In this document: positions 28,418 through 37,735 of the stretch, one piece after another
How positions within the stretch are numbered: position 1 is the first letter of the stretch
Layout of the letters: every line of letters starts with the position of its first letter
Assembly: GCA_016937155.1 (NCBI GenBank)
Contig: JAFGWM010000025.1
Coordinates: 1 to 64,000, forward strand
DNA from: Deltaproteobacteria bacterium
Lineage (GTDB): Bacteria > Myxococcota_A > Polyangia > HGW-17
Direction of reading: 5' to 3'
DNA length: 64,000 bases
The notes under the pieces: model-generated
The model's input: only the letters and a program-made list of their open reading frames with translations
What the model was told of the DNA's origin: nothing
Database searches by the model: none
Position numbers and translations under genes: made by a program

Positions 28418-28915
28418 CTACTGTTTATTGAAAAATTCTTTTACTTTGCGGTCCTTTTGAAGAATCTTCTTTTCAAAATTATCACGATAACTGTGGAGAT
28501 ATTTCTTCATCTCAACATCGGATGTTCCAAGTATTGATATCGCCAGTAGAGCAGCATTTGCACTGTTTCCCATTCCCACTGTTGCCACCGGAATGCCTCG
28601 AGGCATCTGTACAGTTGCTAAAAGAGCATCAGCTCCACCAAGACCCAGTGTTGGAAGGGGCACTCCAATAACCGGCAATACAGTCTGAGAAGCTATAACC
28701 CCCGCTAGATGTGCAGCACCACCTGCTCCGGCAATAATAACTTTACATCCATTTTTTTCACCTTCAATTACAAGCCCTTTAACGCGTTCAGGGGTTCTAT
28801 GGGCGCTTGCCACATGTATTTCAAAAGATACCCCTGCATTATCAAGTTCTTCGGCTGCTGCCTTCATATAATCAAGATCACTGTCACTTCCCATCAAAAT
28901 AAGCACTTTACTCAT
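28418..28915 (-). CDS. purE: N5-carboxyaminoimidazole ribonucleotide mutase, PurE
   Basis: The 165-residue PurE has the nucleotide-binding GSDSD near the start, SAHRTP (the catalytic His region) and GAGGAAHL. It moves the carboxyl group to form CAIR in purine synthesis. AAGGAAA precedes the ATG, which shares one base with the purD stop codon. Confidence 0.95.
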   Translation of the reverse strand: MSKVLILMGSDSDLDYMKAAAEELDNAGVSFEIHVASAHRTPERVKGLVIEGEKNGCKVIIAGAGGAAHLAGVIASQTVLPVIGVPLPTLGLGGADALLATVQMPRGIPVATVGMGNSANAALLAISILGTSDVEMKKYLHSYRDNFEKKILQKDRKVKEFFNKQ

Positions 28916-30174
28916 CAGATTTTCCTTTCTGAGGAAATACCGATATCCCGTCGGTACTGCATCCCTTTGAAGTTCAGTTTTGAAATACCTTCATATGCTA
29001 TTTTTGCAGCTGCGTTGTAATCAGTGGATCTCCCAACCACTGTAAGAATCCTTCCCCCGGATGCGAAATATTCACCATTGTGTGTTACTGTGCCGGAATG
29101 AAATACCTTGAGACCCTTTATGTCAGCAAGTTTTTCCAGACCGGTTATTCTGGCTTCCGGACTTTTTCCACCGGGATAATTTTCTGAAGCACACACAACA
29201 CCAACACTGACCGTTGTGGGAGCATCAATTTCCTGGTTACCGGCATTTCCTCTGGCGGCACTGAAAAGCAAAGGCAGTATATCATCATCCATATTGTACA
29301 AAAGAGGCTGTGTTTCAGGATCGCCAAATCTACAGTTAAATTCCAGAACCCGTGGTCCATCTTCGGTGATCATAAAACCTGTATAGAGCAAACCACGATA
29401 ATCAATTTTTTCCGAGTGAAGCCCCTTCATTATTTCACCCATAAGAGACTGAATATTCTCTTCAGTCTCTGGGGTCATCCTTGCCACAGGGCTTACTGCA
29501 CCCATTCCTCCGGTATTCGGTCCCTTGTCCCCGTCAAGTAATCTCTTGTTATCCTGAGATTCAGGAAGAAGGATAAAACTGTTCCCATCGGACACAGCAA
29601 AAACACTCAATTCCCATCCGGTCAGAAAATCCTCAATAACAATTTTCTCATCCGGATTTTTACTGTAAATTTTTTTCAGCACATTTACTGAATTCTCATA
29701 ACTTCCCGGAATAAAAACACCCTTGCCGGCAGCCAGAGTGTCCAGTTTAATTACAACTGATTCCTTTTTGTGATGCAGATATAAAAGGGAATCCTCCAGA
29801 TTACAAAAAGCTTTTCCTGATGCTGTAGGGATACCGTATTTATTCAGAAAATCACGAGCATATGATTTGGAACCTTCAAGTTTTGCTCCGGATGCCCGTG
29901 GCCCGAATACCGTAATTGAGTTTGATGACAGTACATCAGCCAGACCATCCACAAGGGGTTTTTCAGGCCCGATTACAACCAGATCAATTGAAAGTTCTCT
30001 GCATAAGGAAAGAATACTCTGATGATCACTTTCTTCATATCTGCAGCCTACAAAACTCTCTTCCAGATGAGCAATGGATTCATGAACAAAAACAACCTGA
30101 CACAGTGGAGAACATGAAATTTTCCACCCGAGTGCATGTTCTCGACCACCTTTTCCAATTATCAATACTCTCAT
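28915..30174 (-). CDS. purD: Phosphoribosylamine-glycine ligase, PurD
   Basis: The 419-residue ATP-grasp enzyme shows the N-terminal GKGGREHAL, LAAGKGV (ATP loop), PNTGGMGAVSP and VLEFNCRFGDPETQ motifs of GARS. It joins phosphoribosylamine and glycine in the second step of de novo purine synthesis. It is one base away from purH and shares a base with purE. Confidence 0.95.
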   Translation of the reverse strand: MRVLIIGKGGREHALGWKISCSPLCQVVFVHESIAHLEESFVGCRYEESDHQSILSLCRELSIDLVVIGPEKPLVDGLADVLSSNSITVFGPRASGAKLEGSKSYARDFLNKYGIPTASGKAFCNLEDSLLYLHHKKESVVIKLDTLAAGKGVFIPGSYENSVNVLKKIYSKNPDEKIVIEDFLTGWELSVFAVSDGNSFILLPESQDNKRLLDGDKGPNTGGMGAVSPVARMTPETEENIQSLMGEIMKGLHSEKIDYRGLLYTGFMITEDGPRVLEFNCRFGDPETQPLLYNMDDDILPLLFSAARGNAGNQEIDAPTTVSVGVVCASENYPGGKSPEARITGLEKLADIKGLKVFHSGTVTHNGEYFASGGRILTVVGRSTDYNAAAKIAYEGISKLNFKGMQYRRDIGISSERKI

Positions 30175-30175
30175 C

Positions 30176-30754
30176 TTACTCTCCTAAAAAACCGGCAACT
30201 GCTTTGTCATATTCTGATGTAATTCTAAAAACTGCAGCAGCCATTCTTTTTCTGAAGTTCAGATCACATCTGCTGTGTTTCTCTCTGTCCATAAACTCTT
30301 CATACTGAGAACTGTCAGAAAGACAAACAACCCTTTCAAAATTCTTTGCAGCAGCTCTGAGCATGGTGGGACCACCAATATCGATCATCTCTACAATCTG
30401 CTGCTCTGTGGAATCAGGGTTCTCAAGGGTTTTTTGGAATGGATAAAGATTGACCACAACGAGATCGATTGCTGGTATACCATGTTTTTCAAGTGTATTC
30501 AGATGCTCCAATGTATCTCTAGCTAAAATCCCGGAGTGAATCCTGGGATGGAGTGTTTTAACCCTGCCATCCAGAATTTCAGGGAAACCGGTATGATCAC
30601 TTACATCAATAACATCAATCGAATTCTCTTTAAGTATTTTTGATGTTCCACCTGTGGAAAGTATCCGGTAGCCATTTCGCACAAGAAACTTCCCCAGTTT
30701 TTCTATTCCGGTTTTATCGAAGACGCTCAGGATTGCTGTTTTATGATGTTCCAT
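30176..30754 (-). CDS. purH: IMP cyclohydrolase, stand-alone PurH N-terminal domain
   Basis: The 192 residues are the MGS-like IMP cyclohydrolase domain of PurH: LSVFDKTGIEKLG, STGGTSKIL, GRVKTLHPRIHSGIL and DIGGPTMLRAAAKN. It ends at 192 residues, where the AICAR formyltransferase domain would normally begin. The stop is followed at once by purD, so the second domain is absent here and not merely out of frame. The formyl-transfer step must be done by a separate gene elsewhere. AGGAGA precedes the ATG. It heads the minus-strand pur-que run. Confidence 0.9.
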   Translation of the reverse strand: MEHHKTAILSVFDKTGIEKLGKFLVRNGYRILSTGGTSKILKENSIDVIDVSDHTGFPEILDGRVKTLHPRIHSGILARDTLEHLNTLEKHGIPAIDLVVVNLYPFQKTLENPDSTEQQIVEMIDIGGPTMLRAAAKNFERVVCLSDSSQYEEFMDREKHSRCDLNFRKRMAAAVFRITSEYDKAVAGFLGE

Positions 30755-30881
30755 AATCTACATCTCCTGAACCGTATTTTTCTACGCTACACGAAAGATA
30801 AAAGCAATAGAAAAGAAAGGATTTAAACAGGAAATCAATGAACTTTTTCCTGGTCAATAATTTTCACGTTGTACTTAGAAA

Positions 30882-32669
30882 TCAGTTGGGTAAGCAGCTG
30901 TAATCCTCTGCAGGACAGGTGGTGAGAGTTGAGCCAATATCACCGCCTTCGGTGCCATCAGAATTCTCATAGCCCACTGTAGCTGAATAATCTTCACCAA
31001 TCCAGTTTGCTCTGTCATAGTAGACTTCAAATCTGTTGGTTGTTTCGTGAAGTTTTACCTGAAAAGAAGCTTTATATTCAGTGCCTCCGCCTAAAACTCT
31101 TAGAGAATACCATTCCAGAGTCATCACTCTGTTTGGAGAAGTTCCGGCAACCTGATATAAAAGTCTGGCATCCGGCCATGTGTCCTGACTGTAAACAAGA
31201 TCATCCCAGAAAACATAAATTGCTGCATTTGGAGTTTCGGTTGTCGGGAGTGCTGTATTTGTATAAGTGGTCACACCAGGATCATTTCCGAATGAAATCC
31301 ATCCGTTGGAACACAAATATCCTGATGTGTAGGATACACCATAAAAATTGAATGCAAATGGAATCGTAAAAGAGTAAACTGCATCGTCAGCATATGTATC
31401 AGAAGTCAGTTCGGTTCCTGTTCCTATAATGGAACTGTACAGACTGCCCGCAACATCACAGGTATAGGCTTCCACAGCCATACATTCACCATCAGTACAT
31501 ATCTGTGAGAGGGTTGCACAGTTTGTAACATTCACCCATTGGGTACATCCATAGGTATTAGTCTGACATTCCCTTGTATAATCACCATTGCAATCCTTTT
31601 CACCCGCTGTGCAGGGATTTTCACATAAACACTCCCCTGCGGTGCAGATTTTTCCGGATGATGTGCAGTTTTCTCTATCTGTCCAGTCATAACAACCACT
31701 TGCCTGTAGTGTACAGTCCTGTGCAGTTGCTGTGGAACATCTTTTTTCCCCCAAACTGCAGGAACTTGTACAGGAAAGCTCACAACTGGCGGTTCCTGAA
31801 GAGGAATCACATACCATGGAACTGGATTCACAGTTTTCCACTTGTGCCCAGTGCCAGCAGTTCCATGAATCGCTTACACACTCCTCAACAAATGTACCAT
31901 TGCATCTGGTATCACCATCTGAACAGTCATTGACACACTGACAACTCCCTGAAGTGCAGTTTCTGGAAGAATCATCACAGTCCTGGGCTGTTTCCCAGTA
32001 ACGGCACCCATCAACTCCAGTAGCGCACTGCTGAACTACAGTTCCGCTGCATTGATCCGAAGAGCCCAGCTCACATTCATGATCACAGGGATCCAGACAT
32101 GCGTAACCAGCACCTGAGTCAGCGCAGACCCATGAAACAATTGAACAATCCTGTTCATCTTTCCACTGGGTACATCCATTTTCCCCCTTCTGGCATAGTT
32201 GCAAAACAGCTCCCTGACATCGTCTCTCATTTTGTGTACATGCATCTATACAACTGTCTGTGCATATTGGAGTTCCTGAGGAATCATCACACAAAAGACC
32301 ATCATCTGTGCAATCAGATGTGCTGAGCCATGAAAGACAGCCTGATGCGGCTTCAGAACAGGTTTCTATATAGTTACCGTTACATCGGGTGTCACCTTCC
32401 GGGGAACACAGATCCTGACACTCACCTGTACAGCCTGAAACATCGAGAGTACAATCAGATGAACATTCCAAAACACCACCTGTAAATCCCTCAGTTAAAC
32501 AACTTTTACCGTTCATCTGGGTTAAGTCGCACTGCTCAGTTCCTTCAATAACACCATTTCCACATGAACTGTTCCCGGTTCCGCCCTTGGCACACCCAAA
32601 AATCAATAAAGCAGTGGAAACTAAAAAGACTTTGGAAATTACTCTCAGTTTTTCAATCAAAGAAATCAT
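30882..32669 (-). CDS. Cys-rich repeat lipoprotein with NIDO-like C-terminal domain
   Basis: The 595-residue lipoprotein has a signal peptide ending LIFGC (Cys26). It starts with a DUF4215-like module (CGNGVIEGTEQCD), then about eight repeats of about 45 residues with six Cys and the core GDTRCNGxxxxxC. After residue 400 there is a domain with AFNFYGVSYTSG, SNGWISFGN, PNAAIYVFWDDL and PNRVMTLEW, the signature of NIDO-like extracellular beta domains. GGAG precedes the ATG. A surface-binding protein is likely, with an unknown ligand. It is the terminal gene before the pur operon and lies on the same strand, but with its own 134-base leader. Confidence 0.82.
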   Translation of the reverse strand: MISLIEKLRVISKVFLVSTALLIFGCAKGGTGNSSCGNGVIEGTEQCDLTQMNGKSCLTEGFTGGVLECSSDCTLDVSGCTGECQDLCSPEGDTRCNGNYIETCSEAASGCLSWLSTSDCTDDGLLCDDSSGTPICTDSCIDACTQNERRCQGAVLQLCQKGENGCTQWKDEQDCSIVSWVCADSGAGYACLDPCDHECELGSSDQCSGTVVQQCATGVDGCRYWETAQDCDDSSRNCTSGSCQCVNDCSDGDTRCNGTFVEECVSDSWNCWHWAQVENCESSSMVCDSSSGTASCELSCTSSCSLGEKRCSTATAQDCTLQASGCYDWTDRENCTSSGKICTAGECLCENPCTAGEKDCNGDYTRECQTNTYGCTQWVNVTNCATLSQICTDGECMAVEAYTCDVAGSLYSSIIGTGTELTSDTYADDAVYSFTIPFAFNFYGVSYTSGYLCSNGWISFGNDPGVTTYTNTALPTTETPNAAIYVFWDDLVYSQDTWPDARLLYQVAGTSPNRVMTLEWYSLRVLGGGTEYKASFQVKLHETTNRFEVYYDRANWIGEDYSATVGYENSDGTEGGDIGSTLTTCPAEDYSCLPN

Positions 32670-32803
32670 ATAAAATCTCCATTCCTTCAGCTCATAAATC
32701 CTAGCATGTTTACATAAAATTTACAGGTATGAAGATTTTTTTCTTCATAACAAAAATATCTTCTGTATTATGTGTAATGTCTCAAAAAACATGAAGTAAA
32801 ATA

Positions 32804-33160
32804 ATGGTTATTGATTCAGAAACTTTCATTGATGTTGTTGAAAATATTGGCTCGGGAGTCATCATGCATTCTCCTGAGGGCAGATGTCTGTTTCTGAATA
32901 AAACTGCCCGGTTATTGCTTAATCTATCCGATTATGATGATGCCACTTTTGATATTTATAAAAATTTAAAACCTTGCCCTCCCCTGCCTTATCCCATAGA
33001 CCCTGTCACAGAAGTGATAAAAAAACTGAAATCCTTTCAGGGAAAATTCACGTATGATATAAATGATATCCACAGATTGTTTGATGTTAAATTTTTTCCG
33101 GTGATTCGATCAGATACACTAATATATGTTGTGGTTAATATCACGGATCTCTCCGATTAA
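32804..33160 (+). CDS. N-terminal PAS part of an interrupted hybrid histidine kinase
   Basis: The 118 residues form a PAS domain (VENIGSGVIMHSPEGRCLFLNKTARLLL, ending VVNITDLSD as a PAC-type end). The stop TAA at 33158-33160 is in the same frame as the next kinase part, with only six codons between it and that part's annotated start. Read through, the join would be a normal PAS-to-PAS linker. The fragment is either half of a nonsense-mutated gene or a separate small sensor protein. Confidence 0.6.
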   Translation: MVIDSETFIDVVENIGSGVIMHSPEGRCLFLNKTARLLLNLSDYDDATFDIYKNLKPCPPLPYPIDPVTEVIKKLKSFQGKFTYDINDIHRLFDVKFFPVIRSDTLIYVVVNITDLSD

Positions 33161-33178
33161 TACAACACTCAGAAGCAG

Positions 33179-35089
33179 TTGAAATACAGTGAGGAAAAAT
33201 TCAGAAATGCTTTCGAAACCTCACCGGACAGTATCAATATAAACAGACTTTCAGATGGTCTTTACATTGATGTAAATTCAGGTTTTCTCAGTATAATGGG
33301 TTATGATAGGGAAGAGATCATCGGAAAGACCTCAATTGAACTGAATATCTGGGCGGATACCACTGACAGAGACAGACTTCTGTCCGGCCTGCGCTCAAAT
33401 GGGATTGTAGAAAACCTGGAAGCCAGGTTTATTTCAAAATCCGGTGAAATAAAAAACGGCCTTATGAGCGCCAAAATACTGGAAATTGAGGGAGAACTTT
33501 TCATTCTGAGCATAACCAGAGACATTACTTCATGGATTGACGCATCACTTGCATTAAAAAGAAGTGAAGAAAAATACAGAGGTATTTTTGAAAATATCAG
33601 AGATGTTTTTTATGAGGCCTCACTTGAAAGAGAAATTCTCGAAGTAAGTCCCTCAATAGAAATACTGTCCAGAGGTCAATATAAGCCTGAAGATGTTATA
33701 GGCAAAAATCTAGCTGATTTTTATCAGGATCCTCAATCAAGAAATGCACTGATTGAGACTCTTTTAAAAAAAGGTACAGCATCAGACTTCATACTTATGC
33801 TGGTTAATAAAGATAAATCAGTAATACCATGCAGTGTAAGTGCATCCATAAGATCTGATTCCAACACAGGTCATAAATGGATTGTGGGCAGCTTAAGGGA
33901 TATTTCTGAACGTATAGCTGCTGAAAAAGAACAGGAAAATCTTGAAAACCAGCTAAGGCAGACTCAAAAGATGGAATCAATTGGAAGACTAGCTGGTGGT
34001 ATTGCACATGATTTCAATAATATGCTTGGAGTTATTCTGGGACAGTCGGAAATGATTCTTCAGGATGAAAACATTCCCCAAAAGCTTGTTGCAGAAATAC
34101 ATGACATCAGAAATGCAGCCATCAAAAGCAGTGAACTTACCAGACAGTTACTGGGTTTTGCCAGACAACAGACCATAGTCCCTAAAATAATCAATCTTAA
34201 CTCAGTCGTTGAAAACATGATGAAGATGATCAAAAGGATTATTGGAGAAGACATTGAACTCATCTGGATTCCTGAGAAAAATCTGTCCAGAATTAAAATT
34301 GATCCGACACAGATTGATCAGGTCCTGGCTAATTTATGTGTGAATTCAAGAGATGCAATAAAGGGTAATGGAACACTCACCATTAAAACCTCAAACTGTC
34401 TTGTTACAGCAGATTATGAATCGAAAAATATCCACAGCAAAAAAGGAAATTATGCCGTATTGACAATTCAGGATAACGGTATTGGGATGGAAAAATCTAT
34501 ACTGGAAAATATTTTTGAGCCCTTTTTCACTACAAAAAGTCCCGGTGAAGGCACCGGCCTTGGTCTGTCCACTGTTTATGGTATTGTAAAACAGAATGAA
34601 GGATTCATCGACCTTCACTCAGAAAAGGGTAAGGGAACCACATTCAGTATTTTCTTTCCGGTATGTAACTCTGTGGATTCAGTTAAATCAAAAACAGTGG
34701 ATGAGATTTCAGAACTAAAGACTGGACATGAAACAATTCTTCTTGTTGAGGATGATGTTTCTATCCTGAAAATGACCACGAAAATGCTGGAAAAATTCGG
34801 ATATGAAGTTATTCCATTTAATTCTCCCGTCCAGTGCCTTGAGAAAATCAATTCCATAAAAAAAATTGATCTGCTCATTACCGATGTGATCATGCCCGGA
34901 ATGAATGGTAAGGAACTGGTGCAAAAGTTAAATAAAATCATACCTGATCTCAAAAACATTTTCATATCGGGATACACAGCGAACATAATAGAAAACAGAG
35001 GTATATTGGATGATGATGTCTGTTTTCTTCAAAAACCCTTCTCTTCTTCTGAGCTTTATGACCTAATAAAAAAAGTATTGAAAAACTGA
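33179..35089 (+). CDS. Hybrid sensor histidine kinase (PAS-PAS-HisKA-HATPase-REC)
   Basis: The 636 residues contain two PAS domains ([18 protein letters not shown] and [16 protein letters not shown]), a HisKA domain with phospho-acceptor His277 ([10 protein letters not shown]), the N and G boxes of HATPase ([24 protein letters not shown]) and a receiver with Asp569 in ITDVIMPGM. It autophosphorylates and passes phosphate to its own receiver; no output domain is visible. The TTG at 33179 has no good ribosome-binding site. Translation probably began at 32804 before a TAA split the gene, so this part may be poorly expressed. Confidence 0.8.
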   Translation: MKYSEEKFRNAFETSPDSININRLSDGLYIDVNSGFLSIMGYDREEIIGKTSIELNIWADTTDRDRLLSGLRSNGIVENLEARFISKSGEIKNGLMSAKILEIEGELFILSITRDITSWIDASLALKRSEEKYRGIFENIRDVFYEASLEREILEVSPSIEILSRGQYKPEDVIGKNLADFYQDPQSRNALIETLLKKGTASDFILMLVNKDKSVIPCSVSASIRSDSNTGHKWIVGSLRDISERIAAEKEQENLENQLRQTQKMESIGRLAGGIAHDFNNMLGVILGQSEMILQDENIPQKLVAEIHDIRNAAIKSSELTRQLLGFARQQTIVPKIINLNSVVENMMKMIKRIIGEDIELIWIPEKNLSRIKIDPTQIDQVLANLCVNSRDAIKGNGTLTIKTSNCLVTADYESKNIHSKKGNYAVLTIQDNGIGMEKSILENIFEPFFTTKSPGEGTGLGLSTVYGIVKQNEGFIDLHSEKGKGTTFSIFFPVCNSVDSVKSKTVDEISELKTGHETILLVEDDVSILKMTTKMLEKFGYEVIPFNSPVQCLEKINSIKKIDLLITDVIMPGMNGKELVQKLNKIIPDLKNIFISGYTANIIENRGILDDDVCFLQKPFSSSELYDLIKKVLKN

Positions 35090-35101
35090 AAAGTCAGTTT
35101 T
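35082..35101 (+). terminator. Possible terminator hairpin after the kinase
   Basis: AAAACTGA (35082-35089) pairs with TCAGTTTT (35094-35101) around a 4-base loop. The hairpin overlaps the stop codon and has A and T runs on its two sides, so it could work for both strands. The stem is AT-rich and weak. Confidence 0.4.
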
Positions 35102-35313
35102 AGTTCAAACATGTTTCAAATGTCCTGATATAGCTCAATCAGGCGAACTGGTTTGCATTCACTCAGTTTATGTGGTAGTCCATCACAACAAGAAAATGCT
35201 TTGTTTTCAAATTGATTTTCCTGCCTGTAACAAGGGTTTTATACATTTATTCTCCTTTATTGCGCTTGTTTACTGTATTTGAATCATTCAACTGAACAGG
35301 AAGGTGTTTTAGT

Positions 35314-35757
35314 ATGAACTTACTTGTAATAAAAAAAGAAAGCCAGTTTCCGGATTATATCACCATTGATTTGCTGTCTGATTTTTTACACCGAGTGATG
35401 AAACCATGGGAGGACAAAACCTCTGATATAAAAAAAGGCATCCAATATGCACTGGATGACTCGGATAAAAGGGGAGGTTTTATAATTCTTGCATTGGAAA
35501 ATAAGAAACTTCTTGGTGGAAGTGTTGTTCTGAAAACAAATATGTCAGGATATATCCCACCAAATCTTCTCCTTTTCATCGGGGTTGATCCTGAACTGAG
35601 AGGAAAAGGTATCGGTGGAAAAATACTTGATGCAGTTAAAAGCAACTGTATTGGAGATATCAAGCTTCATGTTGAGCCGGAGAATAAAGCAGGAAACCTT
35701 TATGAGAGAAAAGGTTTTAAAATTAAGTACAATGAAATGAGGTTCTCAGAAGAATGA
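35314..35757 (+). CDS. GNAT-family N-acetyltransferase
   Basis: The 147-residue protein has the GNAT core: LLFIGVDPELRGKGIGGKIL (motif A acetyl-CoA loop RGKGIG) and a C-terminal LYERKGFK. An acyl group from acetyl-CoA would go to an amine. It overlaps the following racemase gene by 4 bases, so the amine substrate may be an amino acid handled by that enzyme; that is inference from coupling. AGGAAGG precedes the ATG. Confidence 0.88.
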   Translation: MNLLVIKKESQFPDYITIDLLSDFLHRVMKPWEDKTSDIKKGIQYALDDSDKRGGFIILALENKKLLGGSVVLKTNMSGYIPPNLLLFIGVDPELRGKGIGGKILDAVKSNCIGDIKLHVEPENKAGNLYERKGFKIKYNEMRFSEE

Positions 35758-36917
35758 ATAAAGTAATAATAAACCTTGAGGCCCTTAGGCATAATCTTGC
35801 TCAGATAGATCGCATAATAACACTTCAGGGGGCCAGCTGGAGCGTTGTTACAAAAGCTCTGTGCGGGCATGCCGACACAATTGAAGCATTGAAGATTATG
35901 GGTGTAAGATCCATTGCAGATTCCAGACTGGATAATCTTCGCACAATAAATGAAGTCACCCCTGAACTTGAAAAGTGGTATCTGAGACTTCCTCATATGA
36001 GTGCTATCAGGGATATAGTACAACTGGCAGACCTGAGTTTAAACAGCGAGATAAGAATTATCAGGGAACTTGGCAAGGAAGCAGTAAGACAGAAAAAAAT
36101 TCATAATATAATCATTATGATTGAACTGGGGGATCTCAGAGAAGGAATCACTCCGGGAACTCTAACGGAATTTTATAAGGAGATTTTTCAAACTCCCGGA
36201 ATCAAAGTACAGGGTCTTGGTGCTCAGATTGGATGTCTGGCAGGAGCGACTCCAAACGAGGATCAGGTTGCTCAACTTGGACTTTATCGTGAACTACTGG
36301 AACTGAAGTATCATCATAAAATGAAATTCACATCAGCAGGCTCCACAATCTTCCTTCCATCTCTTTTTGAAGGAGGAAGATATCCGGCGATCAATCATTA
36401 CCGGATAGGAGAAGCTCTGTTTCTGGGGACGAATCTTATATCCGGTGGAAGAATTCCATCTCTGAGAAATGATGTCGTACTTCTTGAAGCTGAAATAGCT
36501 GAAATCAAGGAAAAGAATCTCACTACCACATCAGCTGTTGGAATAAGTGCTCCTTTCGAGTCTCCGTTGACGGAGCAGCATGAACCAGGTAAAAGAGGTC
36601 ATCGGGCTCTTGTTACTGTGGGAAATCTTGATACGGATGTAAGCGGGTTGAAACCGGTTGTGGAGGAATACAGTGTAGCCGGTGGTTCCAGCGATATTAC
36701 TGTTGTTAACATGGGAACCAACCCCAACAACCTGACAGTCGGAGACACAATTACTTTTAAAACCAGTTACAGCGCGTTTTTAGGTTTAATGAATGATCCA
36801 TATATTCCCAAAGTGGTTAATCCGCCTCTGAGTGAATTCAGAAAGAATCTCCTAGGAAAATGGGAAGTTGAAATACCAAGAACAATTCCTTCTGAAAACG
36901 ATGATCTATCAAAATGA
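35754..36917 (+). CDS. Alanine racemase-fold PLP enzyme, predicted amino-acid/ornithine racemase
   Basis: The 387-residue protein has the type III PLP barrel of alanine racemase-like enzymes. MNKVIINLEALRHNL starts it, the Schiff-base Lys lies in VVTKALCGH, and the barrel continues with DSRLDNLRTI, QGLGAQIGCL and SAGSTIFLP. It resembles the ornithine racemase/YhfX-type family more than Alr, and has the C-terminal beta domain. Its likely product is a D-amino acid. Overlap with the GNAT gene (ATGA) suggests a small pathway that racemises then acylates, or the reverse. Confidence 0.8.
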   Translation: MNKVIINLEALRHNLAQIDRIITLQGASWSVVTKALCGHADTIEALKIMGVRSIADSRLDNLRTINEVTPELEKWYLRLPHMSAIRDIVQLADLSLNSEIRIIRELGKEAVRQKKIHNIIIMIELGDLREGITPGTLTEFYKEIFQTPGIKVQGLGAQIGCLAGATPNEDQVAQLGLYRELLELKYHHKMKFTSAGSTIFLPSLFEGGRYPAINHYRIGEALFLGTNLISGGRIPSLRNDVVLLEAEIAEIKEKNLTTTSAVGISAPFESPLTEQHEPGKRGHRALVTVGNLDTDVSGLKPVVEEYSVAGGSSDITVVNMGTNPNNLTVGDTITFKTSYSAFLGLMNDPYIPKVVNPPLSEFRKNLLGKWEVEIPRTIPSENDDLSK

Positions 36918-36928
36918 TTTGCGTTTTT

Positions 36929-37711
36929 TCAAATCTTATATCCACAGTATTCAGTAATAAAATCAACAGTAACTTTAATTAGGTGATAATCAAGAAATTC
37001 CAGTGCTTTTTCAATCATATCACGGGGAATTTCACCAGAATAAAATGCTTCTGAAATTGATCCTGTGATAGCGGCTATTGTATCACTATCACCTCCAATT
37101 GAAATTGCACATCTGATAGAATCCTCAAAACCAGTTGAATCGTAGAATGCTCTTATTGCCTGCGGAACACTTCCCTGACAACTTACATCAAAACTGTAAT
37201 CATGCCTTATTTCATCAATGGATCTACTCAGGTCATATCCAAAAATTGACTCAACAAATGATTTAATTTCATCTTTTGTTGAACCATTTCTGGCCAAAAA
37301 AATACAGGCAGAAACACTTTGAGCTCCTTTTATTCCTTCTGGATGGTTATGGGTAACAGATGCATATTCTCTGGCTTTTTTCATAACTTCTTCCATTGAA
37401 TTATAGGCCCAGCCAACTGGTGAAGTTCTCATAGCTGATCCGTTTCCCCAGCTGTTATATGGAAAACTTTCAATATTTTGAGCCCACATATGAAAATGCC
37501 CACCATAGCCTCTGTCAGGATAATCACGATAATATTTTTTCAGATTCTCCACATAGGAAACATCATTCATAATAGAGTCAGCTAGAGCTATACTCAGTAC
37601 TGAATCATCAGTGAAATCAGCTTCATCATGGAAAATTTTTATCTCTTTACTTTTGCAATTTTGAAATTCGTAAAAACTACCCGCAATATCACCAATAATA
37701 GCACCAATCAT
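36929..37711 (-). CDS. ADP-ribosylglycohydrolase (DraG-like)
   Basis: The 260-residue protein is an ADP-ribosylglycohydrolase-fold enzyme. The metal-binding Asp cluster (DFTDDSVLSIAL) and the later AISIGGDSDTIAAITGSI motif are both intact. Family members remove ADP-ribose from Arg or other targets; the target here is unknown. AAGGAG precedes the ATG. It follows truC on the same strand with a 24-base gap. Confidence 0.88.
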   Translation of the reverse strand: MIGAIIGDIAGSFYEFQNCKSKEIKIFHDEADFTDDSVLSIALADSIMNDVSYVENLKKYYRDYPDRGYGGHFHMWAQNIESFPYNSWGNGSAMRTSPVGWAYNSMEEVMKKAREYASVTHNHPEGIKGAQSVSACIFLARNGSTKDEIKSFVESIFGYDLSRSIDEIRHDYSFDVSCQGSVPQAIRAFYDSTGFEDSIRCAISIGGDSDTIAAITGSISEAFYSGEIPRDMIEKALEFLDYHLIKVTVDFITEYCGYKI

Positions 37712-37735
37712 AATGACTCTCTCCTTGTTTAAAAA

